Assembly (NCBI GenBank): GCA_018873245.2
Contig: JAEMBT020000002.1
Span: 4,792,001-4,856,000, forward strand
Origin: Archegozetes longisetosus
Lineage: Eukaryota > Arthropoda > Arachnida > Sarcoptiformes > Trhypochthoniidae
Reading direction: 5' to 3'
Length of the DNA: 64,000 nucleotides
How positions within the stretch are numbered: the stretch's first letter is position 1; every line of letters begins with the position of its first letter. Of the stretch, positions 21,871 to 32,000 are shown piece after piece. The position numbers were made by a program, and so were the translations under genes. Under the pieces are notes generated by a model. That model did no database searches. It was not told the origin of the DNA and was given only the letters and a program-made list of their open reading frames with translations.

Positions 21871-22860
21871 TTAGTTTTCATGCAACTTCTTTCTTTCTTT
21901 CATTGCTTTAATATGCTTTGGGATGAATTCTTGTGGAAGTTGAGGGAATAATCCGATATCATATCCTATAGACTGTCTCATACTATTATCGACCAAATTT
22001 CCTTTGACGTACTCGTGAAATATTTCCACTGTATACTTCGCACCATCTGTAGAGTTATGCGTGTTCATTTGCGGGTTTGTGCGAAAGTAATTGTAGTAAA
22101 TACGACCCAATCCTAGTGGTTCGGGAACTTCTACACCGTTTTCATTAGCTTTCCAGACATAGTAGTGATCTTGGATTTCAAAAATATCATAATCGGTAGC
22201 TTCTAAATCTAATACTTTAAAGTCAGACGCATGATTGACCATAATTAGTAGTTTGTCTTTTATAATTTCATGGATCTCTTCTATAACTTCGTTGTAGTCC
22301 CGACCATTGATAAATGAATTCTTACCAAACCCATTTATTGCTCTAGTAAACCAGTCCACTTTGAATGACCCGTATTGATGTTTAACCTTCGCTTTATATA
22401 TTGTGTTAAGTTTAAAATCTACAATAGACACCGTCGCCAACTTGGGAATTAATTTTTTCGGGTTCAGTGGACTGTGATAATCGATAAACAGGCAGTCCAT
22501 TGCTACTATGTCTTGCTTTTTGTAGTACTTGAACCATTGTTTCGACGGGACTGTTTGAAGAGCTGTTACTGACGCAGCTTTCGCTGGTACGGAAGCAGAC
22601 TCTTCTTTTCTTGGCTCTTGAACTGAAGCTTCAGTGGCTTTTGGAGCCGTTACTGATGTAGCCTTTGCTGATATGGAGGCAGCCTTCGACTTGATTTTCC
22701 TTTTCTCGATATTTAAAAATGTATAGACAAATTTGATTTCGTATAAATCTCTTATAGTAGAGACGACTCTCTTTATAAAATTCAGTCTCGAATCTCTATT
22801 AGCATTCGTGAGCCAACTCAAGGAAATGCTCTTAGGATAGAAAAAAGATTGATTTTTCAT
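21871..22860 (-). CDS. DEDDh-exonuclease-like protein with altered active site (329 aa)
   Basis: A single open exon from ATG 22860 to TAG-side end 21871. Residues about 56-103 are a low-complexity linker rich in Lys, Ala, Ser, Val and Thr (KAASVTA-like units). Residues about 117-285 resemble the DEDDh 3'-5' exonuclease fold of the REX4/ISG20 type. Exo I is IVAMDCLFID, where Asp122 is kept but the second acidic residue is Leu124. Exo II is MVNHASDFKVLD (Asp213). Exo III is THNSTDGAKYTVEIF, with His268 but Gly273 where the final Asp is expected, unless Asp272 substitutes. It may therefore bind nucleic acid without cutting. It lies antisense to, and just after, the hAT relic, in a block bracketed by direct repeats. 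No interruption is seen. Confidence 0.65.
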   Translation of the reverse strand: MKNQSFFYPKSISLSWLTNANRDSRLNFIKRVVSTIRDLYEIKFVYTFLNIEKRKIKSKAASISAKATSVTAPKATEASVQEPRKEESASVPAKAASVTALQTVPSKQWFKYYKKQDIVAMDCLFIDYHSPLNPKKLIPKLATVSIVDFKLNTIYKAKVKHQYGSFKVDWFTRAINGFGKNSFINGRDYNEVIEEIHEIIKDKLLIMVNHASDFKVLDLEATDYDIFEIQDHYYVWKANENGVEVPEPLGLGRIYYNYFRTNPQMNTHNSTDGAKYTVEIFHEYVKGNLVDNSMRQSIGYDIGLFPQLPQEFIPKHIKAMKERKKLHEN

Positions 22861-23465
22861 CTATGATAGCACATCTTTTTATCTTCTAAACTCATATATT
22901 GAGTACACTTTTTCTTTGAGGTTAGGCATCGCTTAAATCAAACTTATAAATAGTTTGAAACAAGCCAAAGAAAAGATTGTCAACGATCATTATTTTTGCT
23001 TAAAAACACTTAGTATCAGAAATGGTGTTTTCAATAAAATAAAAGATAGTCTTTATAAAACTTATTAGCTAACTATTGTTATGACCAAGAAATAATTTCT
23101 CAAACGCCATTAAGTGCTTAGACAATACGATTATGAGTTAAACCTTTTTAGAAAATGGACAGCATTGTCAACAAGTTATAAAGTGTTGAATTGCCATCTT
23201 TTAATACATATTGTATTACATTCTATTTGATTATTAAAGTTTGTTTATATCAAATTTTGAATTGATAAGTATTTTATTTGGCATCTGATTAAATGTTATA
23301 TAAAAAGCCTTTACTTCTATATTGAGGTTTAGAAGATAAAAAATAAAGAATAGTTCGATTAATAAGACTTACATCTCCGAAATCAATCATTGTATTCGTT
23401 GATGAAAGTTTGGGGGAAAGATGATCGGGTACTAATGAATGTATTAATTATTTACACTATAAAAT
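22861..23465. other. intergenic, nothing recognised
   Basis: AT-rich spacer upstream of the exonuclease-like gene, likely holding its promoter. There is no repeat or coding signal I can support. Confidence 0.5.
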
Positions 23466-24350
23466 ATGCTTCCACAAATTCTTAGGGGAAAAAATTTTTT
23501 AAAGTTACTACTTTAGGAACGAGACAAGTTTGCTTTTTATATTGAGTCAGAAATTAAATATTGATGAGCAAATAAGAAATGACAATCATTTGAGCAGTAG
23601 TGATTTAACTGTTAATCGAGTTATTTTCAGGTGTGAAAATCAGTGAATAATGTCTGATTCCACACGAATAAGCAATTATGTCTCGTATCCACAAAGAACA
23701 ATTAAATTTATATAAAATTAACTATATTATAAAATTCAAACCACTAGATGTTGGAATTACGCTCCTTTTAGAAGATATCTTGAAGATAATATTTTCGCAC
23801 AAAATAACAGCTTTATTGCAGAAACTTGAAATTAGATGGATCAAATTTAATAAGAAAGTTGTTTTCGACTTGACTTAGAGTCAACAAATGAGCTAAGGGT
23901 TTGTTATACAGCAAACAAGTTATAACAGTTTGATAAATCACTTGAATAAGGAGGCCCAAGAATTTACCCACTTGCTTGCAAAGTCTCAATTGCAAAATTT
24001 CACTTCTCACTTCCCACTTCCCACTTTTCATATGCAAATTCTCATTTCTAAATTTACAATTTTTATTCCATAATATATTTATATTTCATCAATTTGGATA
24101 AAAAATTAATAATATTGAACAAAATACATCCATATCGACGAGAAACGTTTCCATTGATAATTACAAATGTTAAACTATTCAAAACTCAAATTTTTCTATA
24201 TAAATATGAAATATTACAAATTTGAAAAATGCATTTTTCTGAGATCTCAACAAAGATGGATGGCAGTACGTGAAAATGGACCTCATCGCCATCCGCGGGC
24301 AAGGTTTTTAAAGTGAAGTGTCCGTTGAGGTACTCACTGGCCCCATGAAA
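23466..24350 (+). repeat. copy of the TMEM79-like gene's flank (inverted relative to 28953..30357)
   Basis: Bases 23466..24350 match, on the opposite strand, 28953..30190. The match includes CACTGGCCCCATGAAAAAC against GTTTTCCATGAGGCCAGTG at the outer edge and the small ORF. The first 150 bp repeat 18464..19222. No TMEM79-like gene lies beside this copy; its left neighbour is the exonuclease-like block. Confidence 0.8.
23678..23878 (+). CDS. small ORF conserved between duplicated flanks (66 aa)
   Basis: ATG 23678 opens MSRIHKEQLNLYKINYI, then FKPLDVGITLLLEDILKI, FSHKITALLQKLEIRWIKF and NKKVVFDLT. The same frame in the copy at 29621..29992 reads MSRIHKEKLNLYKISYI and so on and continues to 123 residues. 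The copy near 59890..60060 is broken by stops. No domain is recognised. It may be an exon, a decayed element gene, or simply shared sequence. Confidence 0.35.
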   Translation: MSRIHKEQLNLYKINYIIKFKPLDVGITLLLEDILKIIFSHKITALLQKLEIRWIKFNKKVVFDLT

Positions 24351-24372
24351 AACTTCGAACAGTTTTCAACTC

Positions 24373-24850
24373 ATGGTCATTCTTGCCTCACATGTTTTTC
24401 CTGCGATCTTGTGTAAATTGCCCTCTTTTTGTTTTAAAATTTGTGAAGAACTGACCTTTGAGATACCTATAGAAGACAATACGACCCAAAATCGATCGAC
24501 AAGCTGTTGCGATCATTTCCTGAGGAATTGTATTGAATTATCTTTATTTCTTTCACCGATTTTCCCTAAAGTAGATAGAAGAGCTAAATGCAATCACTAC
24601 TGAAGAATTCAACGAAACTTGTTTAGTCGCCGCCGCTGTTCAAGATTTTGTTTCTCAGCGTCTGTTGAGCATTTTTACGCCTAAATCTTTTTATTCACTT
24701 GATTTCGAGATTCTCCTTAACAGTTTTAGGGTCATATTTGAATTTATTGTCCAGACTTCGGCCACAATTTTTCCGGATACAGACTTTGAAGACATGTTCG
24801 GTCGTGCGACTTCAAAATTTTTGGCTTCCCGCCTGAACCAGACGTTCTAA
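24373..24850 (+). pseudogene. unrecognised coding relic, frame change near 24575
   Basis: One frame runs 24373..24600 and includes FKICEELTFEIPIEDNTTQ and HFLRNCIELSLFLSPIFPK. A second frame opens after a TAG near 24573 with IEELNAITTEEFNETCLVAA and runs on through LLSIFTPKSFYSLDFEILLN and FPDTDFEDMFGRATSKFLAS to TAA at 24848. Composition is protein-like and the second half has an acidic, helical look, so an old gene with one frameshift is plausible. I do not recognise the family. The 5' end abuts the duplicated flank. Confidence 0.4.
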
Positions 24851-27194
24851 TTAGACTAATATCTTTCTCCACTTTGCCAATAATATAATAAATAGTTTTC
24901 TCGGAAACTTTTAGTTTTTTAAAATGACGAACAATTTTCTAAGTGATTGATTTTTAATAGAAATTTTTCAATCATTGCTTGATGTTAATGTTAATTTAAA
25001 TTATCCATGCTTTTCTTTATTAATCTTTGCACAAATCATTTCATGTTTATCAGAAGTAGAGATTATTGGCTTTATTTTGGCGTATAGAAAGCTATTTGGA
25101 GGTTTCGATAACAAAAGATACGATCGCATAAAACTTTGCAGAATTTTAATTTCCATCCCGTGTATATATATGATTGGAAACTTTTTTGAAACATTAAGGT
25201 ACTGATAAATAAATTACTTATAAATAATTTACATTTGTGTCGTTGCCAAAGAACAAAATGGACGCTGGGCGACGTTTAAGACCGACTCTCAATTTTTCAG
25301 GCTCACAGGTCGGAACTCTTGCTGCTGCAATACTTTAAATCCGGAGTGAGAACCGAAAACTCGAGTTGTTCAGCGATACATGCCTTTGCATTTCTGTTCT
25401 AGCCTTCACTCGTGGGGCGAGAATGGGTTTGTGCTTGTTATGTGTAAAGGGGGAGACTTGTTAGAAGCTCTCGATAAGAAGCACTACCACAATTAAGTCT
25501 AAATAGGGACTAAAAAGTTAAAAGTTAAAAATAAACACCACTTTCTGTGCAAAAAGAAAATGAATGATTTTACTAAAATCTAAGACTTTTATACAAATAT
25601 TGGGCAAGGGGTCAACCTTAGTCCAACAAAAACTAGTGTCGCGAGCACAAATCTAACGAGAACCCAGCCAGACTAGACGTGGACCCACTGAATTTGTGTT
25701 TAAGATACCGCTTTGAAGATTAGTGCTCGGAACACCAGTTAGGGAATAGAGTATTATAGGTCAATGTGAAGATTAGAGTGTTTTTGTTTACAAATACGAA
25801 TATTTGTCAGCAAATGTTTTTCTTTATAAATGTTTCAATTCTTTTCTGTTTAATTAGATCTAGTTAATTTAACTTTGCTGTTGCGGCTCGCGGATGAAAT
25901 TACTTAAAAGAATACTGAAAACTTTTTGTTTTTGAAAAATACATACCTTTTAAATGGATTAATGAATTAGTTAAATAAGTCACTTCTAATGTTTAAAAGG
26001 CATACATTTTCCAAAAAATAAAAGCATGTCTCTCATTTTTCATTATTTATGAAGAAATCAAATGCTTAATTTTGATTTCAGCTATTAATGTAGTCATAAA
26101 TTTTTTATTATTCTTTTAATTAAAAAAATCTTTGATTGATGTAAATAGTTTGCGAATCATTTATTTATCACAATATTAAAAAAACATTTCAATCATATGT
26201 ATATACAATCGTACGTAAAATTCTTAACCCGCCCTTAGTATCTCACAATTGTGTCTGATAAAATTTTGGGTGAAGATATCTTATAGCATATTCTGGCCCT
26301 GTATCAATTATCAGGAGCTAGTCTCTGTTTTTAGTAAGTTACTTCAACAATACTTGGTTTTTAGAATTTTGCAAATCTCTAGCTTAATACTAGAGATACT
26401 GAAATGAAACAAAGTGCATTGTGGCAGGCTAAAAGCAGTCTTTAATATATGATGATAAGTTGTAAATAAATATAGGAAATGAAAGATTCGCATTAATTAA
26501 TTAATTCATAAAAACCGAAACCTAATTTTGATCAAAGAACATTTTCAGTCTCACAAAATAGTATAAAGCTTTAAATTAATCTGAATTCTCAAATGATCCG
26601 AAGTGGTAAGTAATAGAGATTAGTTTTGAATCAATCGAATTCCGGTAGAATCAATTGTCTAAGAATGGGATTCATTTAACTGCAAAACGACTGCTCTCAT
26701 AACGCCGAAAATCGCCATGACCTTTGACTTATTTCGAACAAAATACTTCATAAAATGTTTAGGGTATTCCATGGATGCAAGATTATGATAAATAGATAGA
26801 AATTAAATCACAAATTGCAAAGTATTTAAACAAATTGACGTAAAATTTTTCTGTACCTTTTCCGAGAAGCTAAAAACTGAATATTTAGCGTAAGAAGATT
26901 GGTGATAATCATGATAAGATAGAATTTGGATACTGAATTATGATTATAATTATATTATTATTAAATTATAAAGTTAATTTTATTCAACATTAAGGGCGTG
27001 TTATAATCTTTGCGTTTGATTCTATATTTTTAATTGTAATAAAATAAATTAGTTTATCATTATATAGGCTTTAATGAATGAAAATCTGAATAGTTTTCCA
27101 TTTATAATTATTAATAAAAACGATTCTTGTCTTTGTAGATGTATTATATTTAAGATTAAATTTTATTATTATAAAAATGAAATTTAAATATATA
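24851..27194. other. intergenic, AT-rich
   Basis: No gene I can support. An open frame at 24975..25205 (it starts at TTG, hydrophobic, with IIGFILAYRKLFGGFDNKRY) might be a relic of a membrane protein but has no recognisable domain. Bases about 27025..27190 recur at 29450..29610 and, inverted, near 24040..24180. Confidence 0.45.
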
Positions 27195-27336
27195 CCTAAA
27201 CCTCTCCATCTTGAACACGTAGTTAAATCCTTCTTAAAAAAGATTAAAAGAAAACCTTAATTCCTTATGAGTTTACTTATGTCTTTATATAAAGGGCTTA
27301 ACAACGTGTTCAAGAAAGAGAGGTTTAGCTGTATCA
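27195..27336. mobile_element. short TIR MITE, about 140 bp, TA target
   Basis: The left end is CCTAAACCTCTCCATCTTGA and the right end, read inward, CAGCTAAACCTCTCTTTCTT, both followed by GAACACGT. The related sequence near 29600 (AAATATATTAAGGAATAA) lacks it, which marks the empty site and suggests a TA target. That points to a Tc1/mariner-type MITE. A degenerate relative sits in the intron of DUF3472 copy B. Confidence 0.65.
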
Positions 27337-27585
27337 AGGAATAATATTTGTAAACTTTGAGGTGAGATTTTACAAGTGAGAAGAGGAAATTAAGTGTTTA
27401 GGACTCCATACTCATGAGTGCAATGCTTATTTATCTAACTATCTTTCCCTATTAATCATCTGATCAATCAACCATAAATTTTAAAAATGTCGAGTGATAA
27501 ACAAAACTCTTTCCGTAAACGTACTGGTATTTTTATCGAGAAGATAGACATTTAGGGAAAACTTTTACAGTAATTTTAAATTTTA

Positions 27586-28952
27586 AAATGTCCCTAAACC
27601 TATAACTTATAAATGATAGATTTAGGGATATTTCGTAATTTAAAATAACTAAGTTTTCCCTGTTTATTTTCTCGATAAAAAATGTTAATACATTTATGTA
27701 GAGAGCTTTTATTTATCACTCGACATTTTTCAATTTTATTATTGATTAATCAGGTTAATAATAGAGGAAGATGGTTAGATAAATAAGCTCTTAAATATAT
27801 ATCACACGTCAGGGTCACTAGATGCTCACAGTGTTTATAAATTTATTAATATTGTGAGTATTTAGTGAAATCAAATTTGAGCTAAAAACTGCCATCAGAG
27901 ACATGATAGAACTATTTGAGAGGAGTGAAGACAAAAATTCTCAAAGTAGCAGATCGGAGAGTGCTATCAATCGTCAGTTAACTTGATTTTGATCAACAAT
28001 AATTGCTTATAAAATGATAAGAATTTCATTTGAATGTAAAATATAATTTTAAGGTACAGGGTGTAACTCGATTCGGTATCAGAAAGTAAAAATTTATCGT
28101 GAAAAGATTTTTCAATATTTTTACAGGAAAACTTTATAAAATTCAAGAGGTATAAAGAAAGTTTATGTTAGGATATCCTCGATATGTCAGCCATTCTCCT
28201 GATGGATGTGATGAAGATCAAGTCGAACATCGTTAATAACGTCATTAAAATTTCAGTTCAAAACTCCATACAGAGTTTTCAATGATATTGACTATATTTA
28301 ACTTCATCTTCGTCACATCCATCAGGAGAATAGCTGACATATCGAGGATATCCTAACATAAACTTTTTTTATACCTCTTGATTTTTATAAAATTTTCCTG
28401 TAAAAAATATTGAAAAATTCTTTCATAACAAATTTTTACTTTCTGATACCGAATCGTGTTACATCCTGTACTTTAAAATTACATTTTATATTCGAATGAA
28501 ATTCTTATCATTTTTATAAGCAATTATTATTGATCAAGATCAAGTTAATTGACGGTTGATTGCACTCTCCGATCCGCTGCTTTGAGAATTTTGTCTCACA
28601 CCTCTCAAATAGTTCTATCATATCTCTGATGACAGTTTTTAGCTCCAATTTGATTTTTTCACTAAATACTCACAACATTAATGAATTTATAAACGCTGCA
28701 AGCATCAAGTGATCCTGACGTGTGATATGTTTAAGAGCTTAATTATCTAACTATCTTCTTCTATTAATCACTTGATTAGCCAATCATAAAATTTTAAAAT
28801 ATCGAGTGATAAACAAAGCCCTCTACGTAAACGCATTGGCATTTTTATCGGGAAAATAAACATTTAGGGGGGAAATTTTACAGTTATTTTAAATTATAAA
28901 ATATTCCTAAATCTATAATTTATAAATAGTAGATTTAGGGATATTTCCTAAT
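27586..28952. repeat. 1.37-kb foldback (large inverted repeat) centred at about 28269
   Basis: The left arm (27586..28268) and right arm (28270..28952) are near-complementary along some 680 bp with almost no loop. The centre is a short hairpin (AAAACTCCATACAGAGTTTT). Matching landmarks include GATATCCTCGATATGTCAGC against GCTGACATATCGAGGATATC, and TTACTTTCTGATACCGAATC against GATTCGGTATCAGAAAGTAA. A second palindrome, 27424..27786 centred at 27605, overlaps the left end, so the outer unit is present three times. The right arm stops exactly where the inverted TMEM79 flank (28953) begins. No coding content. Confidence 0.85.
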
Positions 28953-30357
28953 GGTTTTCCATGAGGCCAGTGAGTAGGCACGAACATCTCACTTTAAAAA
29001 GCCTTGCCCGTGGATGGCGATGGGGTCCATCTACTCGTGCTGCTATCTATCTTTGCTGAGACCTCAGAAAAACACATTATTGAAATTAATTTGTAATATT
29101 TAATTTTTATATAAAAACAATTTGAATTTTTAAGTAGCTTTGAAAACCTTTTGTACTGATCCATATTAAGATAGAACTTTGTAATGGCGTTCATTAAAAA
29201 TATGAATACCTGCTAAGTCGAGTGGTATAACAATTTATGTGTTTGGCGCTACCGATCTCATCAAAATTGGTACTTCCGCGTACCCCATGTATTCAGGTCT
29301 CCCATTAGAAAGTACCTCCGACTATCATTTCAGAAACAATTTCCCATATATCGAAGAATCTAACAAAAAAGAATTTTTGAAGTCGGTCCACGGATTCGGG
29401 AAATATTAGAATTTAACATCATCGCACTTATTTGAGACGTCCCGTATTATTGTAATAAAATAATTTTATTATATAAACTTTAATGAATGAAAATTCGAAT
29501 ATTTTTCCATTTGTAATTATCAACTAAAACCTTTCCTATGGATATGAATGTATTATATTCAAGATTGTTAATTTTTATCATTATAAAAAGATGAAATTTA
29601 AATATATTAAGGAATAAAAATTATAAACTTTGAGTTGAGATTTTTGCAAGTAAAAAGTGGGAAGTGGGAAATGAGGAGTGAGATTTTGCAAGCGGGAAGT
29701 GGGTAAATTTTTGGGTCTCCATATTTAAGCAATTGATCAAACTGTTGTTACTTATTCGCTGCATAACACTTCTCGAGCTCATTTGTTGACTCCAAGTCAA
29801 GTCGAAAACAACTTTCTTATTAAATCTGATCCATCTAATTTCAAGTTTCTGCAATAAAGCTATTATTTTGTGCGAAAACATTATCTTCAAGATGTCTTCG
29901 AAAAGGCGCATAATTCCAATATTTAGTGGTTTGAATTTTATAATATAGCTTATTTTATATAGATTTAATTTTTCTTTATGGATACGAGACATAATTGCTT
30001 ATTTGTGTGACATCGGACATTATTCATTGATTTAACACCTGAAAATGAGTCGACTAACAGTTAAATCACTACTATTTAAATGATTCTCACTTTTTATTTG
30101 TTCATTAATATTTAATACATGGCTCAATATTAAAAGCAAACTTGTCTCGTTTCTAAGTTATTAACTTTAGAAATTTTTACTTATAAGAATATGCGGAAAA
30201 ATATCTTCAAAATGACTTTAACACTGCTTGTTAAGAAATATGTTTTGTATCTAATGGGAAATATTTTACTGAGGTCTTGATTTTCTAAATGAATAAGATT
30301 TCGACACCCTGAAATTGATTGAAAAATCGAGTCAAGTATTTATTAATACTATATTTT
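28953..30357 (-). repeat. duplicated flank of the TMEM79-like gene, inverted copy of 23466..24350
   Basis: This segment precedes the intact gene at 30358. It matches 23466..24350 on the other strand and, more distantly, 59820..60250 plus 61269..61427 in direct orientation. It contains a minus-strand ORF at 29621..29992 (123 residues, MSRIHKEKLNLYKISYI), the partner of the ORF at 23678. Confidence 0.75.
29621..29992 (-). CDS. small ORF in duplicated flank (123 aa), unknown
   Basis: ATG 29992 opens MSRIHKEKLNLYKISYI and the frame stays open to 29621. The first 66 residues match the ORF at 23678..23878; beyond that the 23.7-kb copy has stops. The last part is Ser/Phe-rich and looks non-coding. 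Whether either is translated cannot be told from the sequence. Confidence 0.3.
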   Translation of the reverse strand: MSRIHKEKLNLYKISYIIKFKPLNIGIMRLFEDILKIMFSHKIIALLQKLEIRWIRFNKKVVFDLTWSQQMSSRSVMQRISNNSLINCLNMETQKFTHFPLAKSHSSFPTSHFLLAKISTQSL

Positions 30358-30951
30358 ATGAACTTGATTACAGGTTATGGCAAACTTAGTAAAGAAGAGC
30401 GACAATTAATGAAAAACTACATAAAGCATGCTGCGCCTTTATTGGTAGTCGGCATCATATTTCTTTTTGTATTCGCTTATCTTCTCTTCAATAAAGCAAT
30501 AGATTTCAGGAAATTCAGTAAAACTTCAGCGCAAAATTTGAGTGATTTTCCGTCAAGAGTTAAATACGTTTTGCAGTATTTGACACCTGGAATCACCTGG
30601 ATTTTAATGTGTGTATATTTTGTTACATACAAAAGAGTCGAATCCCCAGCAATGAATCCAATGTACGGTTACGAGAGAGTTGTACAAGCGGCCCAAAATA
30701 ACTTGACAAATAGTGTCGAACATTTTCTATTGTCATCCGTTTCTCAACTTATACTAATCACACATTTAGACGCAGACACTATCCTTAATGTGATTCCAGC
30801 TCTGAATTTTCTATTCATCTTCGGTAGAATTACATTCTGGTTGGGATATCTTAAGTATAGATCATTCGGATTTGTAGTCACAAATTTTCCCATTGTTTTC
30901 ACAATTGTCTATAATTTGTATGAATTTATGAAAATATTTTATAAAATTTAA
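30358..30951 (+). CDS. TMEM79-like MAPEG-superfamily membrane protein, copy 1 (197 aa)
   Basis: A single-exon gene from ATG 30358 (MNLITGYGKLSKEER) to TAA 30949. The frame is open a little upstream but the paralogue at 61428 fixes this ATG. About five hydrophobic segments are visible (residues about 26-45, 74-93, 122-140, 143-165 and 172-190). The conserved stretch NNLTNSVEHFLLSSVSQL, followed by LNFLFIFGRITFWLGY and FGFVVTNFPIVF, is the MAPEG-type signature (Asn..Glu in helix 2). It places the protein with TMEM79 (mattrin) homologues. These are integral endomembrane proteins; glutathione-linked enzyme activity is known for other MAPEG members but not shown here. It is 197 residues like its paralogue, and intact. 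Confidence 0.8.
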   Translation: MNLITGYGKLSKEERQLMKNYIKHAAPLLVVGIIFLFVFAYLLFNKAIDFRKFSKTSAQNLSDFPSRVKYVLQYLTPGITWILMCVYFVTYKRVESPAMNPMYGYERVVQAAQNNLTNSVEHFLLSSVSQLILITHLDADTILNVIPALNFLFIFGRITFWLGYLKYRSFGFVVTNFPIVFTIVYNLYEFMKIFYKI

Positions 30952-31168
30952 AATCTTTGATAATTATAAGGAAGACTAAATTTGATGTAAATCTTATAAA
31001 ATTTAGATTTTCGTTAAATTTTCTATTAGTATAGATAAATAATGTCAAGTATTTTATATTCAAAAATAATGATTTTTGAAGTTACTTTCACAAAATTTCT
31101 CTCGATTCAATACAACAATAAATGATTATACAAGTTTGAATAGTTAGAAAAAAATGACGTCCTGTGAA
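30952..31168. other. 3' flank of the TMEM79-like gene
   Basis: The first 70 bp match the 3' flank of the paralogue at 62022..62095. The rest is AT-rich without features. Confidence 0.5.
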
Positions 31169-31689
31169 TTAAAATTTAAACTCTTTTAGAAAGCTTGCGC
31201 CATGAAATATGATTTTAATTTGTGGACATATATTATACAGTAAACTACCATTTATATCCCTGCCATTACTGTCCCTCTGCCGATATTATCTCTCATTTCT
31301 CAAAACATAACAAAACATTTTCATTTCTATTGACTACCATTAGTATCCCTCTGCCGTTAGTATCCCTCTACTCATGAAAAATCATCCAGGGACAATAATG
31401 GCAGTTTACTGTACCATCTTTTAGGCAACTTATTGATGTAAAACTGTTCTAATTTTCTTTGATATTGAGTTTGTTTATCAAAAGTTATGCCATCAAAAGG
31501 GGAGATGACTCGAAATCGAGTCGTGACATTCCATAACAATATTTCTGATAAATCCAAATCTTGTAAGTAAAACATCTGATGACTGAATGTATGCTTCGCA
31601 GTCCCATACATAACATAATTAAAACATATCAGGAACCATATACCACTAAAGAAAAAGTAGTTAAGGGCCGCTATTATCAGAAAATTCAT
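31169..31689 (-). pseudogene. unrecognised 114-codon membrane-type ORF interrupted by a MITE
   Basis: ATG 31689 opens a hydrophobic start (MNFLIIAALNYFFFSGIWFL), then MFYLQDLDLSEILLWNVTTR, FRVISPFDGITFDKQTQYQR and KLEQFYINKLPKRW. Here a 174-bp MITE with its TA duplication interrupts. Beyond it the same frame resumes as YNICPQIKIIFHGASFLKEF and ends with a stop at 31169. Element plus duplicated TA is 176 bp, and leaving it out gives exactly 115 codons including the stop. That supports a once-real reading frame, perhaps one exon of a longer gene. The family is not recognised. As it stands the MITE supplies a different C-terminus and a stop at 31372. Confidence 0.5.
31238..31411. mobile_element. 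Tc1/pogo-type MITE, 174 bp, TA target
   Basis: The left end is CAGTAAACTACCATTTATAT and the right end, read inward, CAGTAAACTGCCATTATTGT. It is flanked by TA (31236..31237 and 31412..31413). CAGTA ends and TA targets fit pogo/Tigger-like elements. TATCCCTCTGCCG-like words are iterated inside. It disrupts the ORF at 31169..31689. Confidence 0.8.
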
Positions 31690-31740
31690 TGAACCTAGTT
31701 AATAGGTTTATCATGATTTTTGACGTTATTTATGGCCGAA

Positions 31741-31978
31741 CATGGTGAATAGGGGTATCAAATTGTTCAGTCCGGTGAGCTGAGTCCAACAATATACGAC
31801 TTGCGGGGATTGGCCACACCCGTCGGAAGTTGGCCAGAAGTGGTCGGGTTCGGATGGGACATGGTCAAGTGTGGTATCAAATTACTCGTATTGATGAGCT
31901 GAATCCAACGCTGTATCATACATGGGGGAGGGGTGTCAGGAAGTGGCCGATCGGACTAAACTAGGATTTACCCGAATA
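31741..31978. repeat. possible Merlin-related terminal remnant
   Basis: Read from the right end inward, this begins GGGTAAATCCTAGTTTAGTC. It then has CACCCCTCCCCCATGTATGA and GGATTCAGCTCATC, the same order of words as the left end of the Merlin element at 10847 (GGGTGAATCC, CCCACCCCCGAATGTGA, GAATTCAG). A GTATCAAATT word occurs twice. No target duplication was found. Confidence 0.4.
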
Positions 31979-32000
31979 ATTAATTTTATTTTATCTTGGT

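Noticed and set aside
18464-23615. LTR retrotransposon reading of the 150-bp direct repeats
   Set aside because: No gag or pol, no primer-binding site, and the repeats belong to a longer flank found elsewhere without the block.
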